Positions 43,967-55,904 are shown, counted from the first letter of the stretch. The stretch is DNA of 59,268 nucleotides from an uncultured Eubacteriales bacterium (GCA_900315125.1 OMXT01000078.1:1-59268); one strand, 5' to 3'. Notes: generated by a model not told the origin, from the letters alone. Made by a program: numbers and translations.

Positions 43967-44339
43967 TTTGTGAACCTCCATTTTCTAAAATGAATATAAA
44001 ATTTTTGCACAATCTAAATTACAAATGTGCACGCATACCTTAGTATTATACTTTTTGTACCCGGTAATGTCAAGAAAATTAGCCCCTTCCCGGCCTTCTT
44101 TCGGCGTCCAAAAATTTTTGAGGATAAAACACTGAGTTGTTGACAGAGTTATCCACATCCTGTGCATAACTCTATAGTAAAAGTCGCATTTTATGTCAAA
44201 AAACACGATTTCATCAAATTTTGAATAACCTCTTGTATATGGATAACTTATTGTTTAAAATATGAATTAGTCATTTTGCTCCAAAAATTTTTGGAGCAAA
44301 AATAGATTTCCACAGCAGTCAGAATTTAGAAAGAAGCCT
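43967..44339. other. oriC, left part (rpmH-dnaA intergenic region)
   Basis: AT-rich region with DnaA boxes TTATCCACA (44151-44159), TGTGCATAA (44163-44171, inverted) and TATGGATAA (44238-44246, one mismatch). A 20-bp palindrome GCTCCAAAAATTTTTGGAGC is at 44278-44297, and its core CAAAAATTTTTG also occurs at 44111-44122. This corresponds to the upstream half of the bipartite B. subtilis origin. Confidence 0.85.
44045..44073 (-). promoter_or_regulatory. Consensus sigma-A promoter of rpmH
   Basis: On the minus strand TTGACA (44068-44073), 17-bp spacer, TATAAT (44045-44050). Both hexamers are perfect. It should drive the rpmH-jag operon. Confidence 0.9.
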
Positions 44340-45707
44340 ATGGCAGCATTAAACTACAAGAAAATATGGAACCAGGTCCTGGAAATTATTAAGAAGGATA
44401 CTACACCCATCAGCTATAAGACATGGTTTCTGCCTACGCAGATCCGATCCGTCGATACGGGCGTGCGCATCGTCTATCTTCAGTCCGAAGAAGACTTTGT
44501 CGTAAAGATCCTCCGCAGCCGCTATCTTCCAATGATAGAGAACAGCTTTCGGGAGGTCCTCGGCGGTGATTATAAAGTAGTAATAAAAAATACATCAGAG
44601 TACGGAGCAGATGAGCCAGTCCTGGAGCAGCATAAGGAAAAGGTACGGAATATCACAGAAGGTCTCAACGAGCAGAAGATCTTCATTCCAAAATACAATT
44701 TTGATGAATTTGTTGTAGGCAATGGAAACAAGTACGCCCATGCCGCGGCGCTGGCTGTTGCAGAGGCGCCCTCCCAGGCTTATAACCCCCTGTATCTCTA
44801 CGGCGGATCCGGACTGGGCAAGACACACCTGATGCACGCCATCGGCATCTACATCATGGAACATCATCCAGAGCTGAACGTGCTTTATGTTTCCTCCGAG
44901 ATGTTCACCAACGAGTTCATCAAATCCATCAAGGAGAACAAGAGCAACGAATTTAAAAATAAATACCGCCAGGTCGACGTCCTTCTGATCGACGACATTC
45001 AATTCCTGGAAGGCAAAGAAACGTCCCAGCAGGAGTTTTTCTATACATTTAATACGCTGTTCGACCTGAATAAGCAGATCGTCATCAGCAGCGACCGCCC
45101 GCCCAACAAACTGAATATGATGAGCGACAGGCTCAGGTCCCGGTTTGCCTGGAATATGATCGCCGATATCATCCCGCCGGACTACGAGACCCGGGTCGCT
45201 ATTCTGAATAAGAAGGCGGAAGTGGCAGGCATGGAAATGACCGATGATCTGTACGAGGTCATCTGCCTGATCTCCGAGAAGATCACAGATAACATCCGGG
45301 AACTGGAAGGCGCCCTGACCAGGATCCGTTCATTTTCCAAACTGATGAACGAGAAGATCGACGTAGACTTCGCCCGGAGGATCCTGAAGGATATCCTGGT
45401 AAACGGAGGCGACAGCCCGACGCCGGAAAAGATCAAGACGGTCGTTGCCCGTTATTTCAATATTAAAGTCAGCGAGATGGAATCATCCAAACGCACAAGT
45501 CAGATCGCCCTTCCCCGGCAGATCGCCATGTATCTCTGCCGGAATATGACGGATTATTCCCTTCCAAAGATCGGCAACCTGTTCGGCGGACGCCATTATA
45601 CAACGGTCATGCACGCCTGTGATAAAATACAGAAAGCCATCAGTACCGACGATAATATGGCTGAGATCATACAGAAGCTGAAGGACGAGATAAAAGATGT
45701 CAACTGA
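44340..45707 (+). CDS. dnaA: Chromosomal replication initiator DnaA
   Basis: A 455-residue AAA+ initiator. Domain I is 1-80, a short linker follows, the AAA+ domain begins near residue 115 (Walker A GGSGLGKTH, Walker B LLIDDIQF) and the domain IV helix-turn-helix carries the DnaA-box signature GGRHYTTVMHACDKI. Boxes on both sides of the gene imply autoregulation. Ribosome site AGAAAG is modest. Confidence 0.98.
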   Translation: MAALNYKKIWNQVLEIIKKDTTPISYKTWFLPTQIRSVDTGVRIVYLQSEEDFVVKILRSRYLPMIENSFREVLGGDYKVVIKNTSEYGADEPVLEQHKEKVRNITEGLNEQKIFIPKYNFDEFVVGNGNKYAHAAALAVAEAPSQAYNPLYLYGGSGLGKTHLMHAIGIYIMEHHPELNVLYVSSEMFTNEFIKSIKENKSNEFKNKYRQVDVLLIDDIQFLEGKETSQQEFFYTFNTLFDLNKQIVISSDRPPNKLNMMSDRLRSRFAWNMIADIIPPDYETRVAILNKKAEVAGMEMTDDLYEVICLISEKITDNIRELEGALTRIRSFSKLMNEKIDVDFARRILKDILVNGGDSPTPEKIKTVVARYFNIKVSEMESSKRTSQIALPRQIAMYLCRNMTDYSLPKIGNLFGGRHYTTVMHACDKIQKAISTDDNMAEIIQKLKDEIKDVN

Positions 45708-45875
45708 CGGTTCTGTGGACAAAAAATAATAAAATTAACGTTTTATCCACAGGTTTCAAACAAAAATTTTTGACGCATTTTCAGATGGTCTGGGGGTTTT
45801 CCACGGAATCCACAGGCCCTACTACTACTAATACTAAATATATATATAAATCTATATGGAATTTGGAGGACCGAT
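45708..45875. other. oriC, right part with DnaA-trio unwinding element
   Basis: Between dnaA and dnaN: TGTGGACAA (45714-45722), TTATCCACA (45743-45751), TTTTCCACG (45797-45805) and ATCCACAGG (45809-45817). After a short GC patch come repeated trinucleotides CTACTACTACTAATACTAAA (45819-45838), i.e. 3'-GAT triplets, then an AT-rich TATATATATAAA tract. This matches the DnaA box, GC cluster and DnaA-trio order of the basal unwinding system described in B. subtilis. A third CAAAAATTTTTG copy lies at about 45760-45772. Confidence 0.88.
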
Positions 45876-46988
45876 ATGAGATTTTCATGTGAGCAGCAAA
45901 AATTATCCAGTGCACTCAATATTGTGTCTAAAGCAGTTACATCAAGAACGACGATGCCCATCCTCAAGGGAATCCTGCTCGAGGTTACCGCTGACGGAAA
46001 GCTCACGCTGTCTGCCTCTGACATGGATATCTCCATAAAGAACACCATAGATGTAGACGTTCAGGAGGCGGGTTCCATCGTTGTCATGGCTAAACTTTTC
46101 GGCGATATTATCCGTAAACTTCCATCTACTGATATATATATGGAATCTGACAGTGAACTGAACATCACCATACGATGCAGAAACTCAGAATTCAAGATCG
46201 CAGGCATGTCACCGGAAGAGTTCCCAAATATCATACAGATCGATGACAACACACGGAAGATCACATTCCACAGAAGTTTCCTGAAGACAATGATTGACCG
46301 GACAGCTTTCGCAGCGTCTTCTGATGAAGCCAGGGGCATTATTACTGGTATGCTCATCGAGGCTTCGCCAGATACGCTGAACATGGTAGCCATAGACGGC
46401 TACCGCATGTCCATCAACCATGCAGCTTTTGTTCCTGATGAACCCTTCCATTTCGTCGTATCGGCCAAGGTCATCACGGAGATCAGCCGTATCATCAGCG
46501 AAATAGGAGACGACGAAAGCACCGGTGAACTCTTTATGGGTGACAGAAAAGTCATATTCCGATTTGGTGATATCGATGCGGAACTGAAGCTTATGGAAGG
46601 CGAATTCATCCGCTATAAGGATATCCTTCCCAGAGATAGCAGTGTAGAACTGCGCATAAATCGAAAAATGCTCATGGAAAGTATCGAACGGGCTTCCCTT
46701 CTCTCCCGGGCTGGCAAGAACAACCTGATCCGGATGAGTATCCAGGATACGGTGGTTACGATCACATCCACATCGGAAGAAGGAAACGTTAAGGAAGAGA
46801 TTCCAGTCGTCAAGGAAGGCAATGATCTGGAGATCGGATTCAACTCCCAGTATGTACTGGATATCCTGAAGGCCGTGGATGATGAAGAGGTTCTGATGCT
46901 GCTGAATACACCGATCACGCCCTGCCTTGTCCGTCCGACAGAAGGCAGCAGCTATGAATATCTCGTTCTTCCGGTCCGGATCAACTGA
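45876..46988 (+). CDS. dnaN: DNA polymerase III beta subunit (sliding clamp)
   Basis: A 370-residue sliding clamp with the three-fold repeat of the beta clamp. Landmarks are MRFSCEQQKLSSALNIV, MPILKGILLE, YRMSINHA and the C-terminal PVRIN in place of the common M-P-M/V-R-L. GGAGG precedes the ATG. It encircles DNA and tethers the polymerase. recF starts five bases after its stop. Confidence 0.97.
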   Translation: MRFSCEQQKLSSALNIVSKAVTSRTTMPILKGILLEVTADGKLTLSASDMDISIKNTIDVDVQEAGSIVVMAKLFGDIIRKLPSTDIYMESDSELNITIRCRNSEFKIAGMSPEEFPNIIQIDDNTRKITFHRSFLKTMIDRTAFAASSDEARGIITGMLIEASPDTLNMVAIDGYRMSINHAAFVPDEPFHFVVSAKVITEISRIISEIGDDESTGELFMGDRKVIFRFGDIDAELKLMEGEFIRYKDILPRDSSVELRINRKMLMESIERASLLSRAGKNNLIRMSIQDTVVTITSTSEEGNVKEEIPVVKEGNDLEIGFNSQYVLDILKAVDDEEVLMLLNTPITPCLVRPTEGSSYEYLVLPVRIN

Positions 46989-46993
46989 TCATC

Positions 46994-48103
46994 ATGTATA
47001 TAAGAACAGTTGAACTGAAAAATTTCAGAAACTATGAAGATCTTTCGATGGAATTTGACCCGCAGGTCAACCTGATCGTCGGCCGCAATGCCCAGGGTAA
47101 GACGAATCTGCTGGAGGCTGTGTGTCTTTCGTCTATCGGAAGATCTTTTCGTACGGCAAGAGACAGTGAGATGATCCGCTTTGGATCGGATTTTGCCCGT
47201 GTCCGGGTCAGCGCGGAGAAAAGGTATATTGATACCAAAGTAGAAGTTTCTATTCACAGGATGGGACGCTCCTCCAGAAAACAGATTCGCAAGGACGGAT
47301 CTCTGATTCAGAGAACATCGGAACTTATAGAGAACATCATCATTGTCGTCTTTTCTCCGGAAGACCTGAAGATCGTAAAAGACGAGCCGGAGAAACGCAG
47401 GAAATTCATCGACCGGGAGCTCTCTCAGATCAAGCCGGCTTATTTTGCTGCTCTTTCCGGGTACAAAAAAGCCCTGGCACAGCGCAACGCCTTTCTGAAG
47501 CAGGAAAACATCGATATTTCCATGCTGGATCTGTGGGACCAGCAGCTCGTGCAGTACGGATCGGAGATCATACGTCTCAGAAAAGAATTTATCGATAAAA
47601 TAAGCGTATTTTCAGGCCGTATCCACAGGAGTATAACGAACGGGACGGAAGAACTCCGGCTGGCATATGAACCGAACATTCAGTGGTTCCCGGATCGATC
47701 GGACCAACGGATGAAATTTATGGACGTTCTTATGGAGTCTAGGGAGAAGGATCTGCGGCTGAGGACCACCACCCGAGGTCCTCATAAAGATGATCTGCTG
47801 TTTTTTATAGGTGATATCAATGTGAGGAATTTTGGTTCCCAGGGCCAGCAGAGGACCTGCGCCCTTTCTCTGAAGCTGGCAGAGCTTGATTTCATCCGTG
47901 AGGAAACGGGAGAAGAAGGAATTCTCCTCCTGGATGACGTCATGTCGGAGCTTGATGAACAGCGCCGGATGTATCTCGTGAAGACCCTGGATAAAAACCA
48001 GCTTTTTATTACCATGACAGACATCGACCAGAGCATACTTGACGCCTATCCGGACGCAGAGATCATAAGAGTGACGGATGGCTGCGCAGAAGTTAAGGTA
48101 TAA
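46994..48103 (+). CDS. recF: DNA replication and repair protein RecF
   Basis: A 369-residue SMC-like ATPase that helps load RecA at gaps. Walker A GRNAQGKTNLLEA, the family core TTRGPHKDDLLFF, and the signature/Walker B GSQGQQRTCALSLKLAE then LLLDDVMSELDEQRR are clear. The S4-domain gene (yaaA) usually found between dnaN and recF is absent, and recF appears coupled to dnaN. Confidence 0.97.
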   Translation: MYIRTVELKNFRNYEDLSMEFDPQVNLIVGRNAQGKTNLLEAVCLSSIGRSFRTARDSEMIRFGSDFARVRVSAEKRYIDTKVEVSIHRMGRSSRKQIRKDGSLIQRTSELIENIIIVVFSPEDLKIVKDEPEKRRKFIDRELSQIKPAYFAALSGYKKALAQRNAFLKQENIDISMLDLWDQQLVQYGSEIIRLRKEFIDKISVFSGRIHRSITNGTEELRLAYEPNIQWFPDRSDQRMKFMDVLMESREKDLRLRTTTRGPHKDDLLFFIGDINVRNFGSQGQQRTCALSLKLAELDFIREETGEEGILLLDDVMSELDEQRRMYLVKTLDKNQLFITMTDIDQSILDAYPDAEIIRVTDGCAEVKV

Positions 48104-48199
48104 CCTGAAAAATAAAAAAGCATTATTACACAGTTATTTTTAGATTTGAGCGATTTTTATCGCAGATAATGGTAAAAATGTCAGAATGGCGGTTTGCAG

Positions 48200-48228
48200 T
48201 TGTCAAATCGCCTGTTTTATTGTATAAT
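48200..48228 (+). promoter_or_regulatory. Sigma-A promoter of gyrB-gyrA
   Basis: TTGTCA (48200-48205), 17-bp spacer, TATAAT (48223-48228), about 80 bp before gyrB. It allows gyrase expression apart from dnaA-dnaN-recF. Confidence 0.85.
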
Positions 48229-48308
48229 TTAAGGGATTGAAAACAGACGAAAATAACAGATAAACTGGATCAGATAAACATCTGATTTTTTGGAAAAGGT
48301 GGGATTAA

Positions 48309-50228
<1,920 letters not shown>

Positions 50229-50251
50229 GCTGAAGAAAGAAAGGACCAGAC

Positions 50252-52735
50252 TTGGATAAAGATAATTTCAACGAAGATACACATATCATCAGTCATGAGA
50301 TCCATGACGAGATGAAGAATTCCTATATCGATTACGCCATGAGCGTTATCGTCGGAAGAGCCCTTCCGGACGTCCGGGACGGGATGAAGCCGGTCCACCG
50401 CCGGATCCTGTACGGCATGTCCCAGCTGGGTGTGACCCCCGATAAGCCCTACAAGAAGTCGGCGCGTATCGTGGGCGAAGTCATGGGTAAATATCACCCT
50501 CACGGCGATTCGTCTATTTACGATGCGATGGTTCGTATGGCTCAGGATTTCTCTATGAGATATCCTCTGGTGGATGGCCACGGCAACTTTGGTTCCATCG
50601 ACGGAGACAGCGCTGCTGCCCAGCGTTATACTGAAGCAAGGATGAGCCAGTTCTCCCTGCAGATGCTGCGGGATATCGAGAAAGATACCGTAGATTTTAT
50701 GTCGAACTTCGACGGCGAGGAAAAGGAACCGGTGGTCCTCCCCTCCCGCTATCCGAACCTGCTGGTCAACGGTTCCAACGGTATCGCCGTAGGTATGGCT
50801 ACGTCCATTCCGCCCCATAACCTGGGAGAGGTCATCGATGCGACGGTCAAGATCATAGAGGATCCGGATGTGACCATAGACGAGTTGATGAAATACGTCA
50901 AGGGACCGGACTTTCCCACTGGCGCACAGATCCTCGGTAAATCAGGAATCCGGGAGGCTTACCGCACAGGTACGGGCAAGATCAAGGTCCGCGCTATATG
51001 CAACATAGAAGAGACGTCCCGGGGACGGATGCAGATCATCGTCACTGAGATTCCCTACGCCGTGAACAAAGCCCGGCTCATCGCCAAGATCGCCGAACTG
51101 ATCAAGGAAAAGAAGATCGAGGGCATTTCCGATATCCGTGATGAATCCAGCCGTGAGGGCATGCGGATCGTCATAGAACTGAAGAGAGACGCCAATCCCC
51201 AGGTCACGCTGAACCAGCTGTACAAGCACACCCAGCTGCAGGATAATTTCAGCTGCATCATGCTGGCTCTGGTCAACGGCGAGCCGAAGGTCCTGAACCT
51301 CTATCAGATTCTGGACGAATATATCAAGTTCCAGAAAGAGGTCGTGACTCGCCGGACCCGGTTCGACCTGGCCAAGGCAGAAGCGCGGGCTCACATCCTG
51401 GAAGGACTGCGGATCGCCCTGGACAACATCGATGAGATCATCCATATCATAAGAAATTCCTATAACGACGCCAGACAGCGGCTGATGGACCGCTTCGGTC
51501 TTTCTGAGATCCAGGCCCAGGCTATCCTCGACATGAGGCTTGCCCGCCTGCAGGGACTGGAACGGGAGAAGATCGAGAACGAGTACAAGGAACTCATGGA
51601 GCGCATCGCTTACTACAAGACGATACTGGCAGACGAGAGCGTCCTGATGAACGTCATCAAGACAGAGCTTCTCGAGATAAAGGAAAAATGGTCCGATCCC
51701 AGAAGGACCAAGCTGGCCGCCGACGCGGACGAGCTGGAGGATGAAGACCTGATCGAAGAAGAGCAGGTCGCCATCACCCTGACTCATCTGGGGTATATCA
51801 AGCGCGTACCGGCAGACACCTATAAAGCGCAGCGCCGCGGGGGCAAGGGCATAACCGGCATAACAACCAGAGATAATGATTTTGTAAAAGACCTCATCAT
51901 CACATCGACCCACGATCAGATGATGTTCTTCACAAACACAGGCAAGGCACACAGACTGCGGGCCTTTGAGATCCCCGAGGCATCGAGGACTGCCCGGGGA
52001 ACGCCGGCAGTCAACTTCCTGAACCTCCTCCAGGGCGAGCGGATCACTGCCCTCATTCCGGTGAGGAACTTTGAGGAAGACAAGTATCTTGTCATGGTTA
52101 CAAGGGACGGAACGATAAAGAAGACGCCCATCGCAGAATACAATACCAGCCGTTCCACAGGTATTATTGCCATCAAGCTGAAGGAAGAGGATCAGCTTAT
52201 CGACGTTCTGCAGACAAACGGCCACGATCACCTGCTGATCGTGACCAAAAGAGGAAAATGCATCTGCTTCTCCGAAGAAGATGTGCGGCCCATGGGCCGG
52301 ATCGCCGGCGGTGTTCGGGCTATCACCCTCGACGAAGATGACGAGGTCGTATCCATGTGCCTTGTGGAAGATGACCGGAAGCTCCTGGTCGTAACAGAAA
52401 ACGGATTCGGCAAGAGAACGGATCTCAGTGAATACAAGGTACAGGCAAGAGGCGGCAAGGGTCTTCTGACCTATGATAAGACAAGGTTCGACAAGACAGG
52501 TCTTCTGATCGGCGCGCTGACGGTGAAAGAAGATGATGAGATCCTGCTGATCAATTCCGACGGCATCATAATACGCATACGGGCAGACGAGGTCTCGGAG
52601 CTGGGCCGGTCGACTCAGGGCGTAAGGATCATGAAGGTGGAAGACGACAGCAAGATCGTCTCCATGGCCCGGGTCATAAATGAAGAAGATGAAGAGGATA
52701 ATGAGGAGGAAGAAGCTCCTTCTGAATCAGAATAA
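50252..52735 (+). CDS. gyrA: DNA gyrase subunit A
   Basis: An 827-residue catalytic subunit. The active-site Tyr lies in [11 protein letters not shown]. The quinolone region reads [17 protein letters not shown], with Ser and Asp at the positions equivalent to E. coli Ser83 and Asp87 (wild-type pattern). The GyrA box QRRGGKG marks the DNA-wrapping C-domain, which ends in an acidic tail. The start codon is TTG, supported by AAAGGA before it. Confidence 0.97.
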   Translation: MDKDNFNEDTHIISHEIHDEMKNSYIDYAMSVIVGRALPDVRDGMKPVHRRILYGMSQLGVTPDKPYKKSARIVGEVMGKYHPHGDSSIYDAMVRMAQDFSMRYPLVDGHGNFGSIDGDSAAAQRYTEARMSQFSLQMLRDIEKDTVDFMSNFDGEEKEPVVLPSRYPNLLVNGSNGIAVGMATSIPPHNLGEVIDATVKIIEDPDVTIDELMKYVKGPDFPTGAQILGKSGIREAYRTGTGKIKVRAICNIEETSRGRMQIIVTEIPYAVNKARLIAKIAELIKEKKIEGISDIRDESSREGMRIVIELKRDANPQVTLNQLYKHTQLQDNFSCIMLALVNGEPKVLNLYQILDEYIKFQKEVVTRRTRFDLAKAEARAHILEGLRIALDNIDEIIHIIRNSYNDARQRLMDRFGLSEIQAQAILDMRLARLQGLEREKIENEYKELMERIAYYKTILADESVLMNVIKTELLEIKEKWSDPRRTKLAADADELEDEDLIEEEQVAITLTHLGYIKRVPADTYKAQRRGGKGITGITTRDNDFVKDLIITSTHDQMMFFTNTGKAHRLRAFEIPEASRTARGTPAVNFLNLLQGERITALIPVRNFEEDKYLVMVTRDGTIKKTPIAEYNTSRSTGIIAIKLKEEDQLIDVLQTNGHDHLLIVTKRGKCICFSEEDVRPMGRIAGGVRAITLDEDDEVVSMCLVEDDRKLLVVTENGFGKRTDLSEYKVQARGGKGLLTYDKTRFDKTGLLIGALTVKEDDEILLINSDGIIIRIRADEVSELGRSTQGVRIMKVEDDSKIVSMARVINEEDEEDNEEEEAPSESE

Positions 52736-52788
52736 CAGAAGAAATGAAAGTTAGTCAGTGATATTTTAAGTTCGGGAAATCAGGGTAT

Positions 52789-52821
52789 AAGTCATCTGTG
52801 CACAGAAAGCACAGATGACTT
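52789..52821 (+). terminator. Hairpin between gyrA and the anti-sigma gene
   Basis: A perfect 13-bp stem (52789-52801 with 52809-52821) with a 7-base loop, ending 18 bases before the next start. There is no T run, so it may be a partial terminator or a translation-control hairpin. Confidence 0.45.
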
Positions 52822-52839
52822 ATTGATAAGGAGAAAAGA

Positions 52840-53238
52840 ATGGATAATCTGAAATTCATCATTCCCGGCAAACCGGAATACCTGACTATGGTGCGGCTGG
52901 CGATCAGCTCTATTGCAGCGACTGCGGGATTCGACCTGGAAGCGGTAGAGGATATGAAGACCTCGGTATGCGAGGCATGCAAGAATATTTCCTGCCACGG
53001 TTACAAGGGTTTCAGCGATAAATATGAGGTAGAATGCAATGTGGCTCCGGGCTATATAGAGATCCGCGTCAAGGATGACTGCGACCAGCACACCCTTGCC
53101 AAAACATGCGCTCCGTGTCATAATTGTCCAAGTGAAGGAGATCTGGGCATCTATGTGATAGAATCACTGATGAGCGATGTTGAGTTTGGCAGAGCAGAGG
53201 ACGGCCGCAAGCAGATCAAGATGGTAAAGAGAAAATGA
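52840..53238 (+). CDS. RsbW-like anti-sigma factor, cysteine-rich
   Basis: A 132-residue HATPase_c protein of the RsbW/SpoIIAB type. The N-box helix is TSVCEACKNISCHGY, and the G2 region is EGDLGIYVIESLMSDVEF. It should bind and silence the sigma factor encoded next and switch partner on an anti-anti-sigma factor, whose gene is not in the window. Unusually it has eight Cys (44, 47, 52, 66, 81, 90, 93, 96); the last four form C-x8-C-x2-C-x2-C in the ATP-lid region, and the usual D-x-G-x-G motif is replaced by DDCDQ. AAGGAG precedes the ATG. Confidence 0.87.
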   Translation: MDNLKFIIPGKPEYLTMVRLAISSIAATAGFDLEAVEDMKTSVCEACKNISCHGYKGFSDKYEVECNVAPGYIEIRVKDDCDQHTLAKTCAPCHNCPSEGDLGIYVIESLMSDVEFGRAEDGRKQIKMVKRK

Positions 53239-53975
53239 CAGATTTGGATCAGTTCCGGGAATACAAGGAGCATCCTACAATTGAAAAGAGAAATAAACTG
53301 GTAGAAGATCACCTGTACATGGTAGATATTCTGATCCGCAAGTACCTGAATAAGGGTGTGGATTATGACGATCTTTACCAGGTCGGCGCTCTGGCCCTCG
53401 TTCAGGCAGTGGAACGGTTCGACCCGTCCAAGGGATACGAGTTCAGTTCCTTTGCCACGCCCACCATTCTCGGCGAGATCAAGAAGTATTTCCGGGACAA
53501 GCAGTGGAGCCTCAAGGTGCCCCGCCGTCTTAAGGAGATCTCCCAGAAGGTCACAGCGGCGAGAGATGAGCTTTATCTCAGAAATCACCGGAACCCTACC
53601 GTGGAAGAAATCGCCAAGGAGACCGATCTTCCGGAAGAGCAGATCATCGAGGCGCTGGAGAGTTCTCAGGCATACGGGACCTATTCCCTCGACAAGACAT
53701 TCGAGGATGCGGGAGAAGACGGAGAGAGCGCCTTTCTCGAGCGGTATACCGGGTTCGATGACAAGGGATTTGAAGGTGTAGAGATCGGTGAGATCATCGA
53801 TAAGGTCATGGATGAGCTCAGTGAGCAGAACCGGTATATCTTCAGAGAGCGTTTTATCTATAACCGTTCCCAGTCAGATATTGCGAAGACCCTTGGCGTT
53901 TCCCAGATGACCATCAGCCGGGCAGAGAGGAACATCGTAAAGAAGTTCCGGGAGGAACTGCACCGGTCAGAATAA
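53235..53975 (+). CDS. SigB/SigF-family RNA polymerase sigma factor
   Basis: A 246-residue group 3 sigma factor. Region 2 reads DDLYQVGALALVQAVERFDP and GYEFSSFATPTILGEIKKYF, region 3 includes NPTVEEIAKETDLPEEQI, and region 4 has SQSDIAKTLGVSQMTISRAE. Its start overlaps the anti-sigma stop (ATGA), the classic rsbW-sigB coupling. It may control general stress or a sporulation-like programme; no spo gene lies in the window. Confidence 0.92.
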   Translation: MTDLDQFREYKEHPTIEKRNKLVEDHLYMVDILIRKYLNKGVDYDDLYQVGALALVQAVERFDPSKGYEFSSFATPTILGEIKKYFRDKQWSLKVPRRLKEISQKVTAARDELYLRNHRNPTVEEIAKETDLPEEQIIEALESSQAYGTYSLDKTFEDAGEDGESAFLERYTGFDDKGFEGVEIGEIIDKVMDELSEQNRYIFRERFIYNRSQSDIAKTLGVSQMTISRAERNIVKKFREELHRSE

Positions 53976-54404
53976 CCGGCGGTGCCGGCGTCTTTATGAT
54001 TCTGCGTCAGAGTTTTGGGGACAGGAACATAAAATACTCGTTTTTTGTGGGATAATATACGAAGAATTCAGAGAAATTGAATGTACCTAAAAAAATCCTG
54101 AATTGGGCTGTATCTTAAGCATTGTTGAAATTTCAACGTTTATAAATCTCAACCTTTTGGTTGAGTTATTTTTTTGTGATAAATAGAACTTTTTGCCTAT
54201 TGTGGAATTATCGAAATTTTGATATTATTAATCTATATTTCAGCATGCGAACAGCCTGAAATGATTTGGGCATTTCTGCAGCAGATCTCCGAAAGGTGAG
54301 CGCACACCGGGAGATACGTATGCAGAAGAAACAGAAACAGATCCTGCTGTGGGGACAGCGCGATCTGTTCACAATTTAATCATCTATTATGTAAGGAGTT
54401 AATT
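53976..54404. other. Gene-free stretch with terminator and structured nhaC leader
   Basis: About 430 bp without a gene. It has the palindrome TTGAAATTTCAA (54125-54136), a terminator (54148-54175), an orphan array-like arm AATAGAACTTTTTGCC (54182-54197) and two strong hairpins in front of nhaC: about 54286-54315 (ATCTCC...GGGAGAT enclosing GGTG...CACC) and 54338-54367 (CAGATC...GATCTG). Confidence 0.5.
54148..54175 (+). terminator. Rho-independent terminator
   Basis: CTCAACC-TTTT-GGTTGAG followed by TTATTTTTTT. It ends the sigma-factor operon or works as an early attenuator upstream of nhaC. Confidence 0.75.
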
Positions 54405-55904
54405 ATGGGTAGAAAAATTCCTTTGTGGCAGGCATTCTTGTCAATTTTATTTACAATAATTGCCCTGATGTACTGCCTCGGCGTGTTCGGCATGATTTTT
54501 GGCAAGGCCTGGGCATGCGATTACGGCGAAGTACATATCGCACTTATCTGTTCGGCAATCTTTGCTTCAATCATTGCTATTCTCAACGGCTATAAATGGT
54601 CCTTCCTTGAGGCAGGTATCCTGGCATCCATCAACAGATCCATGCAGGCGATCCTGATCCTCGCAGTTGTAGGATGTCTGATCGGTTCCTGGATCGCTGC
54701 AGGTGTAGTACCCGCAATGATCTATTATGGACTGATGATCCTGAAACCGAGCATTTTCCTGTTCGCAGGATGTATCCTCTGTATGATCGTAGCCCTTGCT
54801 ACCGGTTCTTCCTGGACCACAGCAGGTACTATCGGAATCGCTCTGATCGGTGTAGGCGCCGGCCTGGGCGTCAATCCGGCTATGACAGCAGGCGCTGTTG
54901 TATCCGGCGCTTATTTTGGAGACAAGATGTCACCGCTGTCTGATACTACGAACCTGGCTCCTGCTATGGCAGGTTCCACCCTGTTCGATCACATCAGACA
55001 CATGGTCTTTACTGTAACACCGTCCATCTGTATCGCCCTCGTTATTTACCTGATCCTCGGATTCAAGGTAAACAACAAGGAAGTAGATATGAGTGCTGTA
55101 ACAGAGATGCAGAAGGCTCTGACAGACAACTTCAACATCAACCTCTGGCTGCTGATCCCGCCCTGCGTCGTAATCGCGATCGTAGCGCTGAAGACACCGG
55201 CTATTCCGGGACTGATCGGCGGTACTGCACTGGGATGCATCTTCGGATCCATCTTCAACGGCGTAACCCTCGCAGAATGGCCCAATTACCTGCACTATGG
55301 ATTTGAGTTCAGCGATCCGGACAGCGTAATGCCTCAGATCGTAGACCTTCTTACCAGAGGCGGAATGAACTCCATGATGTGGACCATCAACCTGATCCTC
55401 TGCGCGATGTGTTTCGGAGGCGTCATGGATGCTTCCGGACAGCTGGGAGCGATCGCTGAGGCCATGCTGAAGATCGCCAAGGGAACCGGCGGACTGGTTA
55501 CCGCAACGATCCTGACCTGCATCTTCATGAACATCATCGCAGGAGACCAGTATCTGTCCATCGTACTTCCGGGAAGAATGTACAAGACAGCGTTCGAGGA
55601 CCGCAAGCTTGCACCGAAGAACCTGTCCAGATGCCTGGAGGACGCAGGAACGATCACATCCTGCCTGGTACCGTGGAATACATGCGGCGCTACCATGCAG
55701 ACATTCCTGACAGTCAAGACCTGGGGCGGCCCGGGCGGAGGCTATGGACGCTGGGCATTCCTGAACTGGATCAACCCGCTGGTATCCATCTTCTACGGAT
55801 TCACAGGAATCACCATGGAGAAGATGACCGACGAGCAGTATGCTAAGATCCTGGAAGAGCGCAAGAGAGAGCAGGAAGAGGCTCTGGAAGCAGCTCAGGC
55901 ATAA
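54405..55904 (+). CDS. nhaC: NhaC-family sodium/proton antiporter
   Basis: A 499-residue membrane transporter with 11-13 hydrophobic helices. The family core is SGAYFGDKMSPLSDTTNLAPA with the sodium-binding Asp residues, plus GNTxA-like MNIIAGDQYLSIVLPGRMY and VPWNTCGATM. It exchanges Na+ for H+; some family members exchange malate/lactate or amines instead. The tail is acidic and basic coiled. GTAAGGAG precedes the ATG. A long structured leader suggests RNA-level control. Confidence 0.88.
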   Translation: MGRKIPLWQAFLSILFTIIALMYCLGVFGMIFGKAWACDYGEVHIALICSAIFASIIAILNGYKWSFLEAGILASINRSMQAILILAVVGCLIGSWIAAGVVPAMIYYGLMILKPSIFLFAGCILCMIVALATGSSWTTAGTIGIALIGVGAGLGVNPAMTAGAVVSGAYFGDKMSPLSDTTNLAPAMAGSTLFDHIRHMVFTVTPSICIALVIYLILGFKVNNKEVDMSAVTEMQKALTDNFNINLWLLIPPCVVIAIVALKTPAIPGLIGGTALGCIFGSIFNGVTLAEWPNYLHYGFEFSDPDSVMPQIVDLLTRGGMNSMMWTINLILCAMCFGGVMDASGQLGAIAEAMLKIAKGTGGLVTATILTCIFMNIIAGDQYLSIVLPGRMYKTAFEDRKLAPKNLSRCLEDAGTITSCLVPWNTCGATMQTFLTVKTWGGPGGGYGRWAFLNWINPLVSIFYGFTGITMEKMTDEQYAKILEERKREQEEALEAAQA

